Assembly: GCA_964530915.1 (NCBI GenBank)
Contig: CAZHCK010000002.1
Span: forward strand, 1-64,000
DNA from: Cloacibacterium sp964530915
GTDB taxonomy: Bacteria; Bacteroidota; Bacteroidia; Flavobacteriales; Weeksellaceae
Direction of reading: 5' to 3'
DNA length: 64,000 nucleotides
The notes below the pieces were generated by a model. That model saw only the letters and a list, made by a program, of their open reading frames with translations. It searched no databases and was not told the DNA's origin. Below, in pieces: positions 8,088-16,698 of this stretch; the stretch's first letter is position 1, and the number at the start of each line of letters is the position of its first letter. The translations under genes were made by a program, and so were the position numbers.

Positions 8088-9122
8088 TTACATGGGATAT
8101 TGTAAAACGTCTTCACCAAAAATTTCTTTTCTGATTAAAGGCAATTTAGAAATGAGTTTTTTCAATCCTTCTACTCCTTGTTGTTCTGTATTATGAGAAT
8201 GATAATCTTCAATTTTAGACATATCTTCTTCTCCTTCAGAGAAATATTTGGCGTAGTTTAAGTCTCTATTATCTGCAGGAATTCTGTAGAAATCTCCCAT
8301 GTCTTCTGCTTTTTGCATTTCTTCTCTGGTGCAGAGCGTTTCGTAGAGTTTTTCGCCGTGTCTGGTCCCAATGATTTTCACTGGCACTTCTTTTCCTGTA
8401 AGTTCTATTAATGCTTTTGCCAAGTCTCCAATGCTTCCAGCTGGTGCTTTGTTTACGAATAAATCTCCAGGATTTCCTTTTTCGAAAGCAAATAACACTA
8501 AGTCTACCGCATCTTCCAGAGACATGAAGAAACGCGACATATTAGGGTCTGTGATGGTAATTGGTTCGCCTTTTTGAATTTGGCTTAAAAACAATGGGAT
8601 TACAGAACCTCTAGAAGCCATTACGTTTCCGTATCTGGTAAGACACACCACGGTATCTGTGAGATTTCTAGATTCTGCTACCGCCACTTTTTCCATCATT
8701 GCTTTAGAAATTCCCATGGCATTGATAGGATAAGCAGCTTTGTCAGTAGAAAGACAAATTACTTTTTTCACGCCATTTTGAGCTGCTGCTCTGATGACGT
8801 TTTGTGTACCTTCTACATTAGTTTTTACGGCTTGCATTGGGAAAAATTCACAAGAAGGCACTTGTTTCAGTGCTGCTGCATGAAAGATGTAATCTACACC
8901 TCTGGTTGCAGGTTCTACAGAGGAAAAATCTCTTACATCACCAATATAATATTTGATTTTGTCATTTTTATAGAGGTTTCTCATGTCATCTTGTTTTTTT
9001 TCGTCGCGTGAAAAAATTCTGATTTCTGAGAAATGGTCTGTATGTAAAAAGCGATTCAACACAGCTGTTCCGAAAGAACCTGTTCCGCCTGTGATAAGTA
9101 ATTTTTTATCTTTTATTTTCAT
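8088..9122 (-). CDS. fnlA: UDP-GlcNAc 4,6-dehydratase/5-epimerase (FnlA/CapE/WbjB)
   Basis: A 344-residue SDR enzyme starting the UDP-L-FucNAc branch from UDP-GlcNAc. The NADP motif TGGTGSFG lies at 11-18, the STDK catalytic segment at 125-128, and M136..K140 replaces the usual YxxxK, which is typical of the CapE/FlaA1/WbpM dehydratases. It has no membrane segments, unlike the PglF homologue at 22238-24160, so it is the soluble, inverting type (CapE/PseB-like). Strong overall resemblance to CapE and its company with fnlB and fnlC favour FnlA over PseB; no pseudaminic acid genes are present. Confidence 0.92.
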   Translation of the reverse strand: MKIKDKKLLITGGTGSFGTAVLNRFLHTDHFSEIRIFSRDEKKQDDMRNLYKNDKIKYYIGDVRDFSSVEPATRGVDYIFHAAALKQVPSCEFFPMQAVKTNVEGTQNVIRAAAQNGVKKVICLSTDKAAYPINAMGISKAMMEKVAVAESRNLTDTVVCLTRYGNVMASRGSVIPLFLSQIQKGEPITITDPNMSRFFMSLEDAVDLVLFAFEKGNPGDLFVNKAPAGSIGDLAKALIELTGKEVPVKIIGTRHGEKLYETLCTREEMQKAEDMGDFYRIPADNRDLNYAKYFSEGEEDMSKIEDYHSHNTEQQGVEGLKKLISKLPLIRKEIFGEDVLQYPM

Positions 9123-9139
9123 ATTATTTTATTATTTTT

Positions 9140-10231
9140 TTAATTTTTCCAAATCTGCTCCCATTTTGAACCAACAGAATTCATTGAATATAACTCTACA
9201 ACTCTTTTTTTTGCATTATATCCACATTTTTTTGCAAATTCTCTATCATTAATCATTTTCAAAATTGCTTTTTTTAACATATTAACATTTTTGGGCTCTA
9301 TAAGTATTCCTGACTTGTCCTCTGGACCACCGTTAAGCATTTCTGGTATAGCTCCAACATTTGTAGCTATAATCGGACAGCCACATGCCATACTTTCTAA
9401 AATAACGTTAGGAAAACCTTCAGTATAGGTAGGTAGCACAAACACGCCTGCTGTCATCATTTTTTTAATTACTTCTTCATATTCAATTTCTCCAATAATA
9501 TCAAGCCAGCTGCTATCATTACCTGCTCTTGCTTTTAGGATTTTCTCAATATTATCATTAGAAACACCCATCATTGTTAACCTAATATTTGGAATTTCTT
9601 TGCAAGCATCTATTAATTCAAAAATCCCTTTTGAAGGAATTATTTGTCCCACAAAAACAATCTCATTAGAAATAGAACAAATATTTTTATTTGCTTCAAC
9701 AATATCCAATACTTTATCACTTATTGGATTAGGTATGTATTGAATATTTTTAAACCCATAACTAATAAGTGTATCATAAGAATTTTGATCTATAACCACT
9801 GTAATCGTTGACAAATTTACAACTTTACACAATAAGTTCCATTCCCAATTTTTCTGAATTGACAATTCTGGAATTCTTCCAAATCTAAAATGTAAGATAC
9901 TTTTTAATTTATTTTTTTTTGTTAATTTTAGTATTAAAAAATCTTTAATTAAACTTATGGAAGAGGATGAACATATATGAACTGCATCATAACTTTTCTT
10001 TTTAATTCTTCTTTTTAATTCAAAAATCAAAGAAGTATATAATAACACCCCTCTTTTCAGCCTATTAAAAAAGCTGAACTTATCTTTAATAAATATTTTA
10101 TCTACAGATAATAATTCTAAATTTACATTACTAGACTTATTATTATCATAATAATGTAAAATATGTTTCGTCCATCTGGATATTCCACCTGCAAGATTTG
10201 GTGAAGGAGATATTAGTAAAACATTGGTCAT
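9140..10231 (-). CDS. GT4 family glycosyltransferase
   Basis: A 363-residue GT-B retaining glycosyltransferase. The N-terminal SPNLAGGISRW glycine loop (10-20) and the donor-site EX7E pair E271/E279 in EGFPNVILES are clear, followed by GAIPEML. It should act on the cytoplasmic face, adding one sugar of the repeat unit. It is the first of three AT-rich glycosyltransferase genes between fnlA and the polymerase. The base composition is visibly lower in GC than in fnlA next door, as expected for the strain-variable core. Donor and acceptor cannot be assigned. Confidence 0.88.
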   Translation of the reverse strand: MTNVLLISPSPNLAGGISRWTKHILHYYDNNKSSNVNLELLSVDKIFIKDKFSFFNRLKRGVLLYTSLIFELKRRIKKKSYDAVHICSSSSISLIKDFLILKLTKKNKLKSILHFRFGRIPELSIQKNWEWNLLCKVVNLSTITVVIDQNSYDTLISYGFKNIQYIPNPISDKVLDIVEANKNICSISNEIVFVGQIIPSKGIFELIDACKEIPNIRLTMMGVSNDNIEKILKARAGNDSSWLDIIGEIEYEEVIKKMMTAGVFVLPTYTEGFPNVILESMACGCPIIATNVGAIPEMLNGGPEDKSGILIEPKNVNMLKKAILKMINDREFAKKCGYNAKKRVVELYSMNSVGSKWEQIWKN

Positions 10232-10284
10232 TTCATTAATTGTTCATTAAGATTAAACTTACCCTTAGCTATTATAAATTCACT

Positions 10285-11418
10285 CTATTTAATAAATGAT
10301 TGAATTTTATTACTATATCCTCTATAATCAAAATTTTCTATGGCTGTTTTCTTTGCATTTAATTTCATTTCTTCAATTTTAGATTTTGGTAATTCTAGAA
10401 TACTAATAATTCTTTTTCTAATCTCTTCTTTAGAATCATCTTTTACTACAAAACCATTAAAATCATTTTTTAAATATAACCCAAGGTCGCTTGTTAGGTT
10501 TGCAATAACTGGTGTTCCCGCATTTAGACTCTCTACAAATTTAGTTGGAAAACCTGCCATTGTATTAGTAGCTATAGGTCTTATCACTATTGAGAAATCT
10601 GCATTAGCTATATATTTAAACACATTATTTTGAGGTATTCTGCCAAAAAAAACGATCCCTTCAGAAAATTTTTTATTGGTTTTTTTTTCAAAATTCATTT
10701 TAGTTTCTCCTATTATAGACAGTTTAACTTTGTAACCTTTCCTATACAAACCATCTACAACTTCTGCAACAGTTTCCAATGCTTCTTTTTTATGATAGGT
10801 TCCGGCAAAAACTAAATTCAAATACTCTTTGTCAAAATTATTTTTTGTATCATTATCTAAACTTACTGTGGTGTCTACCATCTGAGGAACTCTAATTACA
10901 TTTAGTTTATTTAAAAACAAATTTTCTATATAAGTACTAATTGCAATGACTCCGTCTGATAGATATATATCCTTATTAATTGTTTTTAATAAATCTCTTC
11001 CCACCCGACCGTATTTTCCAAATAAGAGGTTTTTAGTTTCATAAATTTCAGTAACATCTATGTATAATCTAATTTTATTTTTTTTACAATATTTATGGAG
11101 CAGAGAAATCGTTTTTGAAGAATTTCCATAAACTGCATAAAATATAATGACATCTGGCTTATTTAATGATTTTAGCTTCGACAAAAACAACCAAGGTCTC
11201 AAAAGGTTATTCATAATTTTAGAAACCATATTTGTTCCTCTTTTCACACTAAAAACTTTAAAATTTTCAATTTTTAATTCTGGTGTATTTCCAAAACCAA
11301 TTATTTCCACATTATTATCTGGATTATTATAGACTAAAGCATTAGAGCAACCTAAAACTCTAATTGCAGTTGCATTAACTCTACTAAAATCAGTTTCAAC
11401 TATGTATTTAATTTCCAT
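10285..11418 (-). CDS. GT4-like glycosyltransferase
   Basis: A 377-residue GT-B-type protein. The C-terminal half is recognisable (LVFAGTYHKKEALETV, then IVFFGRIPQNNVFKYIANADF and a FPTKFVESLNAGTPVI donor segment in which E replaces the second Glu of the usual EX7E). The canonical EGFP motif is absent; the first position is occupied by MAGFP, so only one acidic residue of the pair is obvious. It lies 5 bases downstream of the next glycosyltransferase in the operon. The codon choice is extremely AT-rich. The sugar transferred is unknown. Confidence 0.75.
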   Translation of the reverse strand: MEIKYIVETDFSRVNATAIRVLGCSNALVYNNPDNNVEIIGFGNTPELKIENFKVFSVKRGTNMVSKIMNNLLRPWLFLSKLKSLNKPDVIIFYAVYGNSSKTISLLHKYCKKNKIRLYIDVTEIYETKNLLFGKYGRVGRDLLKTINKDIYLSDGVIAISTYIENLFLNKLNVIRVPQMVDTTVSLDNDTKNNFDKEYLNLVFAGTYHKKEALETVAEVVDGLYRKGYKVKLSIIGETKMNFEKKTNKKFSEGIVFFGRIPQNNVFKYIANADFSIVIRPIATNTMAGFPTKFVESLNAGTPVIANLTSDLGLYLKNDFNGFVVKDDSKEEIRKRIISILELPKSKIEEMKLNAKKTAIENFDYRGYSNKIQSFIK

Positions 11419-11423
11419 AAATT

Positions 11424-12719
11424 TTATTTAGGGTTGTTGTCTCCAACAGAATCATTTAAAATACTGAAAACTCTATTTTTAATTATTGAATAATCATGAT
11501 TTTTTTTAAATAGTTCAATTGCATTTTTTACTAAATTTTCAATATCTTTTTCGTTGGTAAAAAAATCAGATAATAATTTTGGCCAATGGTTTTGATTAAA
11601 ATCATCTAAAACTAAAGCTGCATTATTATTTTTTAAATAATCGATGGAAGCAATGCCACTTGGTCCAATAGCAATTATTGGTTTTTGAGAACTTAAATAC
11701 TCTGGAATTTTAGTTGACAAGGAATATTTTGTATATTTTTTGACACTTTCATCAAAAGATTCTATAAATAAAACAGAATCAGCAAGTGAAATCTCCTCTT
11801 TGACTTGTTCAGGAGGAAGAAAACCAGGAGATTGAATGAAGTTAAATTTTTCAAAATGTTGTTTCACTGAGTTCCAGTCTTTTGACAATACAGATATTCT
11901 AAAATCGTCCTTTTCTAAATTAGAAACTATTTCACAGAATTTATATAAGGAGCTCCATCGGTTAAGATGTAAGCTACCGACGTAACAAATTTGTGTAATT
12001 TTCGAGGGAGTTTCTCTGTAATTAATTGTTACATCTGGAGTATTCATTAATGAAACAAAATTAATATTTGGGAATCTACTTTTGTATTCTATTTTCATGG
12101 CATCAGAAATAACAAAAACAGACTTTGAATTATTTAAAAGTTTAATGTATTTTTTTATCATTATACTTCTATGAAGTTTTTGAGTTTTAGAAAATGAATA
12201 AAGCGTAGAGAACCAATCATCCATAATATGTGTTATGATTGGTATCCCATATTTTTCATTAATGTATAATGCCACATCCATTATTCTTATCCCATATGGA
12301 ATCAAATAAATAACTTCTGGGTTGTATATTCTTACAAAATCATCAATTTTATTTTTCTCATAAGGAAATAAATCAGCGGTGGCAGATAAAAACAGTTTAA
12401 TTTTTTGTAGTGTTTTTTCTCTTGAGCTATTTCCTTCTATTAGAATAAATTCATTAATATTATTTTCTTTAATTAGTTTTTGCTTTCTATTCCTTAATTT
12501 TTTAATTATTTTACCACAATTAATATCATTTACACTTAGAAATAATTTATTCCTGTCCTTATCCGTTAAATTACTCCTATCTTCATACATTTCACAAACT
12601 ATTTCATATAATTTATCTTTAGGCCAATCTTTTAAAATACTTCTAATAGTGATAGAGGTAGCATCATTATTTTCAAATATATCATAGGCACTGATAACAA
12701 GTATTCTAGAAAAACTCAT
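11424..12719 (-). CDS. putative glycosyltransferase (GT-B fold)
   Basis: A 431-residue protein with a GT4-like layout: an N-terminal half with ISAYDIFENNDATSITIRS, a central THIMDDWFSTLYS segment, QICYVGSLHLNRW near the hinge, and a C-terminal half with SLSTKIPEYLSSQKPIIAIG that resembles the donor site. No EX7E pair is obvious, so the call rests on context and fold-like pattern. The DDWFST segment is seen in several capsule GT4 enzymes. It sits 12 bases downstream of the Wzy-like polymerase gene. The substrate is not assignable. Confidence 0.65.
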   Translation of the reverse strand: MSFSRILVISAYDIFENNDATSITIRSILKDWPKDKLYEIVCEMYEDRSNLTDKDRNKLFLSVNDINCGKIIKKLRNRKQKLIKENNINEFILIEGNSSREKTLQKIKLFLSATADLFPYEKNKIDDFVRIYNPEVIYLIPYGIRIMDVALYINEKYGIPIITHIMDDWFSTLYSFSKTQKLHRSIMIKKYIKLLNNSKSVFVISDAMKIEYKSRFPNINFVSLMNTPDVTINYRETPSKITQICYVGSLHLNRWSSLYKFCEIVSNLEKDDFRISVLSKDWNSVKQHFEKFNFIQSPGFLPPEQVKEEISLADSVLFIESFDESVKKYTKYSLSTKIPEYLSSQKPIIAIGPSGIASIDYLKNNNAALVLDDFNQNHWPKLLSDFFTNEKDIENLVKNAIELFKKNHDYSIIKNRVFSILNDSVGDNNPK

Positions 12720-12730
12720 ATGAAATTCAA

Positions 12731-13957
12731 TTATATTAAATTTTTTATTCCCCCATTATAGTATAAAACTCCCTTATTCCAACAAATAAAAATTCCCACC
12801 CACAAAATAAAAAACCTTAGATTAAAAGTTAAAATACCAGCAGGATAACTTTCTAAAAGATAAAGTATAATAAAAAAAGCAAAACCTTTACCTAATCTAC
12901 TCTTCATTACAAAAAGGCCTCTGTAAATAGCCACAAGTATTATTAACAAATAAACAGAATAAAGAATAATACCTCCATGCAATATTATATTTTGATATCC
13001 TGACTCTATAATTTTTCTTTCATACAGCATAGAACCATCACTATCAAATAAAAAATCAGTCTCTACTAATTTATATGTTCCAAAGATCCCTTTGCCAAAT
13101 ATCCAATTATTAGTGCTCATATCATTGAAAAAATCTTTTTCTACAGAACTTCTAGAATCAAAATCTATTCTATTTATTAAATTTCCAAACAAAGCATCAT
13201 AATATTTTTCATAAATGAAAATCATGAATAAAGCTCCAACCATTAAAATTACAAAAAACCTAATTTTTTTAATTATATGGGATTGTGGATTAAAATAATT
13301 TAGATAGAAAAAGAAAATTAAAGCCCAAGAATAAGTCCAAGTTAGACTCCTTCTTCCATTTAATATTGCTAATAAAAATCCAATAAAAAAAACAATCAAT
13401 GAGAGTGCTTTTTGCTTATTATTAAGTTTAAAGTAAAAAAAAAGGAGTATTATGTTTGGAAATGAGAAATACTTATTAAGATCTTCAACAAATGATATAT
13501 TAATAATTACATTACTACTCAATAAAAAATAAAAAACAAAAAATATATAAAAGATATTGCCATATGTCACTATCTTAATTAAATGATTAAAAAAATTTTC
13601 ATTTAAATTAACAATAACAAAAGGTAACAAATATGGTAAGAATACATAGGGGGACAAAAATAATTCTCTTAAACTTGTATAATCTAACTTGAGATTTATT
13701 ACAAGCATTATTATTAAATAAAAAAACAAAAAATAGTACAAAAAATTATTTTTGATTTTAAAATAGTTTTTTGACTTTAAAAAAATTGCTCTAATACTAA
13801 CTCCAAAAAAAATCACTGTAAAAGCAAAAATAAGTATAAAGACAAAACTTGCAGTATTCGGAAAGACTGTTGGAAGCACATTAAAAACCCCTATCAATAG
13901 TAATAATAACAATTGATATTCTAATATTGATCTTTTTTTATATTTTACTATAATCAT
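12731..13957 (-). CDS. O-antigen/capsule polymerase (Wzy-like)
   Basis: A 408-residue integral membrane protein with about ten to eleven hydrophobic segments and a long hydrophilic loop in the C-terminal half (around IDFDSRSSVEKDFFNDMS and GKGIFGTYK), the usual Wzy layout. Wzy joins repeat units on undecaprenyl diphosphate on the periplasmic side. Its ATG overlaps the flippase stop (ATGA at 13954-13957). The gene is very AT-rich, with a run of nine A on the plus strand at 13435-13443. Wzy proteins share little sequence, so the call rests on topology and on its place next to the flippase. Confidence 0.75.
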   Translation of the reverse strand: MIIVKYKKRSILEYQLLLLLLIGVFNVLPTVFPNTASFVFILIFAFTVIFFGVSIRAIFLKSKNYFKIKNNFLYYFLFFYLIIMLVINLKLDYTSLRELFLSPYVFLPYLLPFVIVNLNENFFNHLIKIVTYGNIFYIFFVFYFLLSSNVIINISFVEDLNKYFSFPNIILLFFYFKLNNKQKALSLIVFFIGFLLAILNGRRSLTWTYSWALIFFFYLNYFNPQSHIIKKIRFFVILMVGALFMIFIYEKYYDALFGNLINRIDFDSRSSVEKDFFNDMSTNNWIFGKGIFGTYKLVETDFLFDSDGSMLYERKIIESGYQNIILHGGIILYSVYLLIILVAIYRGLFVMKSRLGKGFAFFIILYLLESYPAGILTFNLRFFILWVGIFICWNKGVLYYNGGIKNLI

Positions 13958-15306
13958 TTTCTTTTACTAAAATTAAAATATTGGATAGGAGCTAGAATAT
14001 AACCATTAAAATTAGAAAATATCGAAGCAATGATAACGCTTTCTAACCCTAATTTAAAGTAATTAATAAAGACATAACATAAGATTAAAAAAAGTATAGG
14101 TGATAATATAGAAGCTTTAAACTGAGTTTCTAACATACTCAACCCATTTAAAATGTTACAATAGACGCTACCTAAAATCAATAGTGCATTAAACAAAAAA
14201 AGAAAAAATGAAATTCTAAAAGGTATCTCAATTCTGCCTTTACCTAGCCAAAAATCATAGACAGTATCTGAAAAAAAGAGCATAATTAATCCAAGAATAA
14301 TTATTAAAAATGCCAATTTTCTATATTTTTTTTCAGCATTTTTTATCCATCCAAAATCTTTTTTTGAATAAGCATCTGTAACCGCTGACCAAAGAGGAGA
14401 GATTAAAATACTCATTCCTAAAATTAAAACATTAAAATATTTAAAAGCAATATTATAAACAGTAACATCCTCAGCACCATAATTTCTCATAATAATAAAA
14501 TTAGCCGTTTGAAACTGAATAATACCTGCTAATTGAATAATAAAAAATTTAAACCCCACTCCCATCAAAGATTTAGTAAGTGAAAAATCAATGTATTTGA
14601 ATTGAGGAGCAACATTTTTTAAAGTTGAATTGAAGAAGAAAATATTAAAAAAAATTAAAACTATAACAGGTGCTATACAAAGTGCAATAGAAAGGTATAA
14701 AAGTGAACCTTTCGTAAAAATAGTTAGAGAATAAATGATTATTAATATTAATAATTGTTCTAAAAAGGGTTCAATAGCGGCTTTACCAGGCTCTTGTTTT
14801 GCTATAAGTATGATCTGAACAGTAGATAGAACGAATCTTAAACAAAAATAACCTACAAGAATAGAAATAACAAGTGGTAAAGATTGGACAATACTATTAC
14901 TAGATAAATTTAAAAATTTATTCCAATCAATGAAAAAATTTATAATAAAAAAAAATAAAAAAATGATTGATGAGAATATGGTTAATAAAGCATAAGATGT
15001 ACTTACTAATTTTCTAGAAAGCACATAATCTTCTTTAGCCAAACTATCCCCCAATCTATTTCTTAATCCATTATTTAATCCTATATCAAAAAAACTCATC
15101 CATGCTACAATTGAACTTAGCGTTAACCAAATCCCATAATTTTCTTTATTAACATAATCAATTGTTAAAGGTACCAGCAAAAAAGATATTGGAATGGTCA
15201 ATGTTTTTATTGAACCTAATAAAATTGTATTCCATTTCGCTTTAGAACTTCTATCTGTATTGTTTTTAAGAAGTTTAATATTTTGTATAAATTTTTCAAA
15301 AGTCAT
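13954..15306 (-). CDS. polysaccharide flippase (Wzx-like, MATE/MOP superfamily)
   Basis: About 450 residues with roughly twelve membrane helices. Features typical of Wzx/RfbX are the early TLSSIVAWMSFFDIGLNNGLRNRLG segment (FDIGLNNG is a family hallmark), a FIIMRNYGAEDVTVYNIAFKYF region mid-protein, and PLWSAVTDAYSKKDF. It should move the lipid-linked repeat unit across the inner membrane. I place the start at the ATG at 15304-15306; an upstream in-frame TTG at 15310-15312 would add two residues. A run of nine A on the plus strand (14947-14955) falls in the coding region. It is coupled by ATGA overlap to the polymerase. Confidence 0.85.
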   Translation of the reverse strand: MTFEKFIQNIKLLKNNTDRSSKAKWNTILLGSIKTLTIPISFLLVPLTIDYVNKENYGIWLTLSSIVAWMSFFDIGLNNGLRNRLGDSLAKEDYVLSRKLVSTSYALLTIFSSIIFLFFFIINFFIDWNKFLNLSSNSIVQSLPLVISILVGYFCLRFVLSTVQIILIAKQEPGKAAIEPFLEQLLILIIIYSLTIFTKGSLLYLSIALCIAPVIVLIFFNIFFFNSTLKNVAPQFKYIDFSLTKSLMGVGFKFFIIQLAGIIQFQTANFIIMRNYGAEDVTVYNIAFKYFNVLILGMSILISPLWSAVTDAYSKKDFGWIKNAEKKYRKLAFLIIILGLIMLFFSDTVYDFWLGKGRIEIPFRISFFLFLFNALLILGSVYCNILNGLSMLETQFKASILSPILFLILCYVFINYFKLGLESVIIASIFSNFNGYILAPIQYFNFSKRK

Positions 15307-15359
15307 CAGCAAAAATTGAAATTATATTTTTAGGCAATATCGTTTAAAATAAAGTATCA

Positions 15360-16640
15360 TTATGAAATTTTAGTATTTGCAATTTCATTATAGATTGTCA
15401 CCATCTTGTTTACATTTATCTCTTTATTATGTGTAATTTTTGCTTTTTCAATTGAAGTTTTAGAAAAAGACTCTGCTAATTTCCTATTTGAAAAAACTTC
15501 CATTATATAGTAGGCTAACATATAATAGGCATCATGCTGATAAATAAAACCTTCTTCGTTGTGAATCATCATATTTTTGACACCTCCTACATCTGAACTA
15601 ATCACAGGGACACCTAATAACATTGCTTCTCCAACAGAATTAGGTGAATTTTCAATACTAGAGGAAGATACAAAAACATTTGATCTTAAAAATCTACTAC
15701 ACATTTCCTCTTCAGTTAAATTGCCTGTAAAAATAATTTTATCATTCAATTGGTACTTATTAATTAAAGATTTTATATATTTTTGATAAGATGTTAGCTT
15801 AATATTATCCATAAAGGTACCATTTCCTACTAAATTTCCTCCTGCAATATAAACCTTTGTATCAGGATACTCTTTCAAAACAATAGGTAAAGCCTCTAAT
15901 AGGAAGTGTAATCCTTTAATTGGAGTATTTGCTTGACTCATGAAAATAGAAAATTTTTCACAATTATCCCAACTCCATTTTTTTTCATAAAAGATGCTTC
16001 TTAATGTTTCATTACAAAAATGATAGTTCACTTTTGGATTAATAATTTTTGAACAAGCCTTATCCCAATCTGTTCTACCTATTACATGGTTTACGTTATA
16101 AATAGATTTTTTTTCTAGTTCGCCTCTTTTTTCAAAATTTTTAATTAAGTCTTTAATTCCTGTTTTATTTTTGTAATCAATCAACGTCTTTCTTTTGAGA
16201 ACATAACTAGGAAGATTTGCAATTAAATGTTTAGAATAAATGGAGACCAAACCTTGAATAGATATAACTACTTTATCAACAATATTAAGTTCTTTACAAA
16301 CTTCTGTCAATAAAAAAGTATGAGGGAATTCCGTTCCATGAATATGTATTACGTCTGGTTTTTCATTCAAGAGCATTTCTTTTAGATAATCTTTCATAGA
16401 TAAATCTATATTATTGCTCGCTCCACTAGAGGGAACTCCATAAAAAATGCAATTGTTTTTTTCAATTTTTTTTAAACCGCTCAATTTAAGAACAGGAAAT
16501 CCTATAATTAATTCTAAATCATCAACTTCAATTAAAGAATTTTTTAAACCTAAAAGCCATCCTCCTCTATTTATTTCTGGCAATCCAAAATCTTTTGAAA
16601 CCTCAGGAAAACAAATATTTACAAACCATAATACTTTCAT
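15360..16640 (-). CDS. GT4 family glycosyltransferase
   Basis: A 426-residue GT-B enzyme. The N-terminal half has VIHIHGTEFPHTFLL, typical of the acceptor domain; the C-terminal half has FMSQANTPIKGLHFLLEALP, then the EX7E pair E330/E338 in ENSPNSVGEA and SSDVGGVKNM. It resembles capsule GT4 enzymes with an ENSPNSVGEAM donor site. It lies between the flippase and the wzc-like gene with 53 and 58 base gaps, in which I see no promoter box. Substrate unknown. Confidence 0.88.
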   Translation of the reverse strand: MKVLWFVNICFPEVSKDFGLPEINRGGWLLGLKNSLIEVDDLELIIGFPVLKLSGLKKIEKNNCIFYGVPSSGASNNIDLSMKDYLKEMLLNEKPDVIHIHGTEFPHTFLLTEVCKELNIVDKVVISIQGLVSIYSKHLIANLPSYVLKRKTLIDYKNKTGIKDLIKNFEKRGELEKKSIYNVNHVIGRTDWDKACSKIINPKVNYHFCNETLRSIFYEKKWSWDNCEKFSIFMSQANTPIKGLHFLLEALPIVLKEYPDTKVYIAGGNLVGNGTFMDNIKLTSYQKYIKSLINKYQLNDKIIFTGNLTEEEMCSRFLRSNVFVSSSSIENSPNSVGEAMLLGVPVISSDVGGVKNMMIHNEEGFIYQHDAYYMLAYYIMEVFSNRKLAESFSKTSIEKAKITHNKEINVNKMVTIYNEIANTKIS

Positions 16641-16698
16641 AGTTATTTTTTAAAAGTTACTAGATTTAGTTGTTTTTTTAACATTAAAAATTTATTTA

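Noticed and set aside
8088..9122. PseB (pseudaminic acid pathway) identity for the soluble dehydratase
   Set aside because: No PseC, PseH or PseI homologues are seen, while fnlB and fnlC are next to it.
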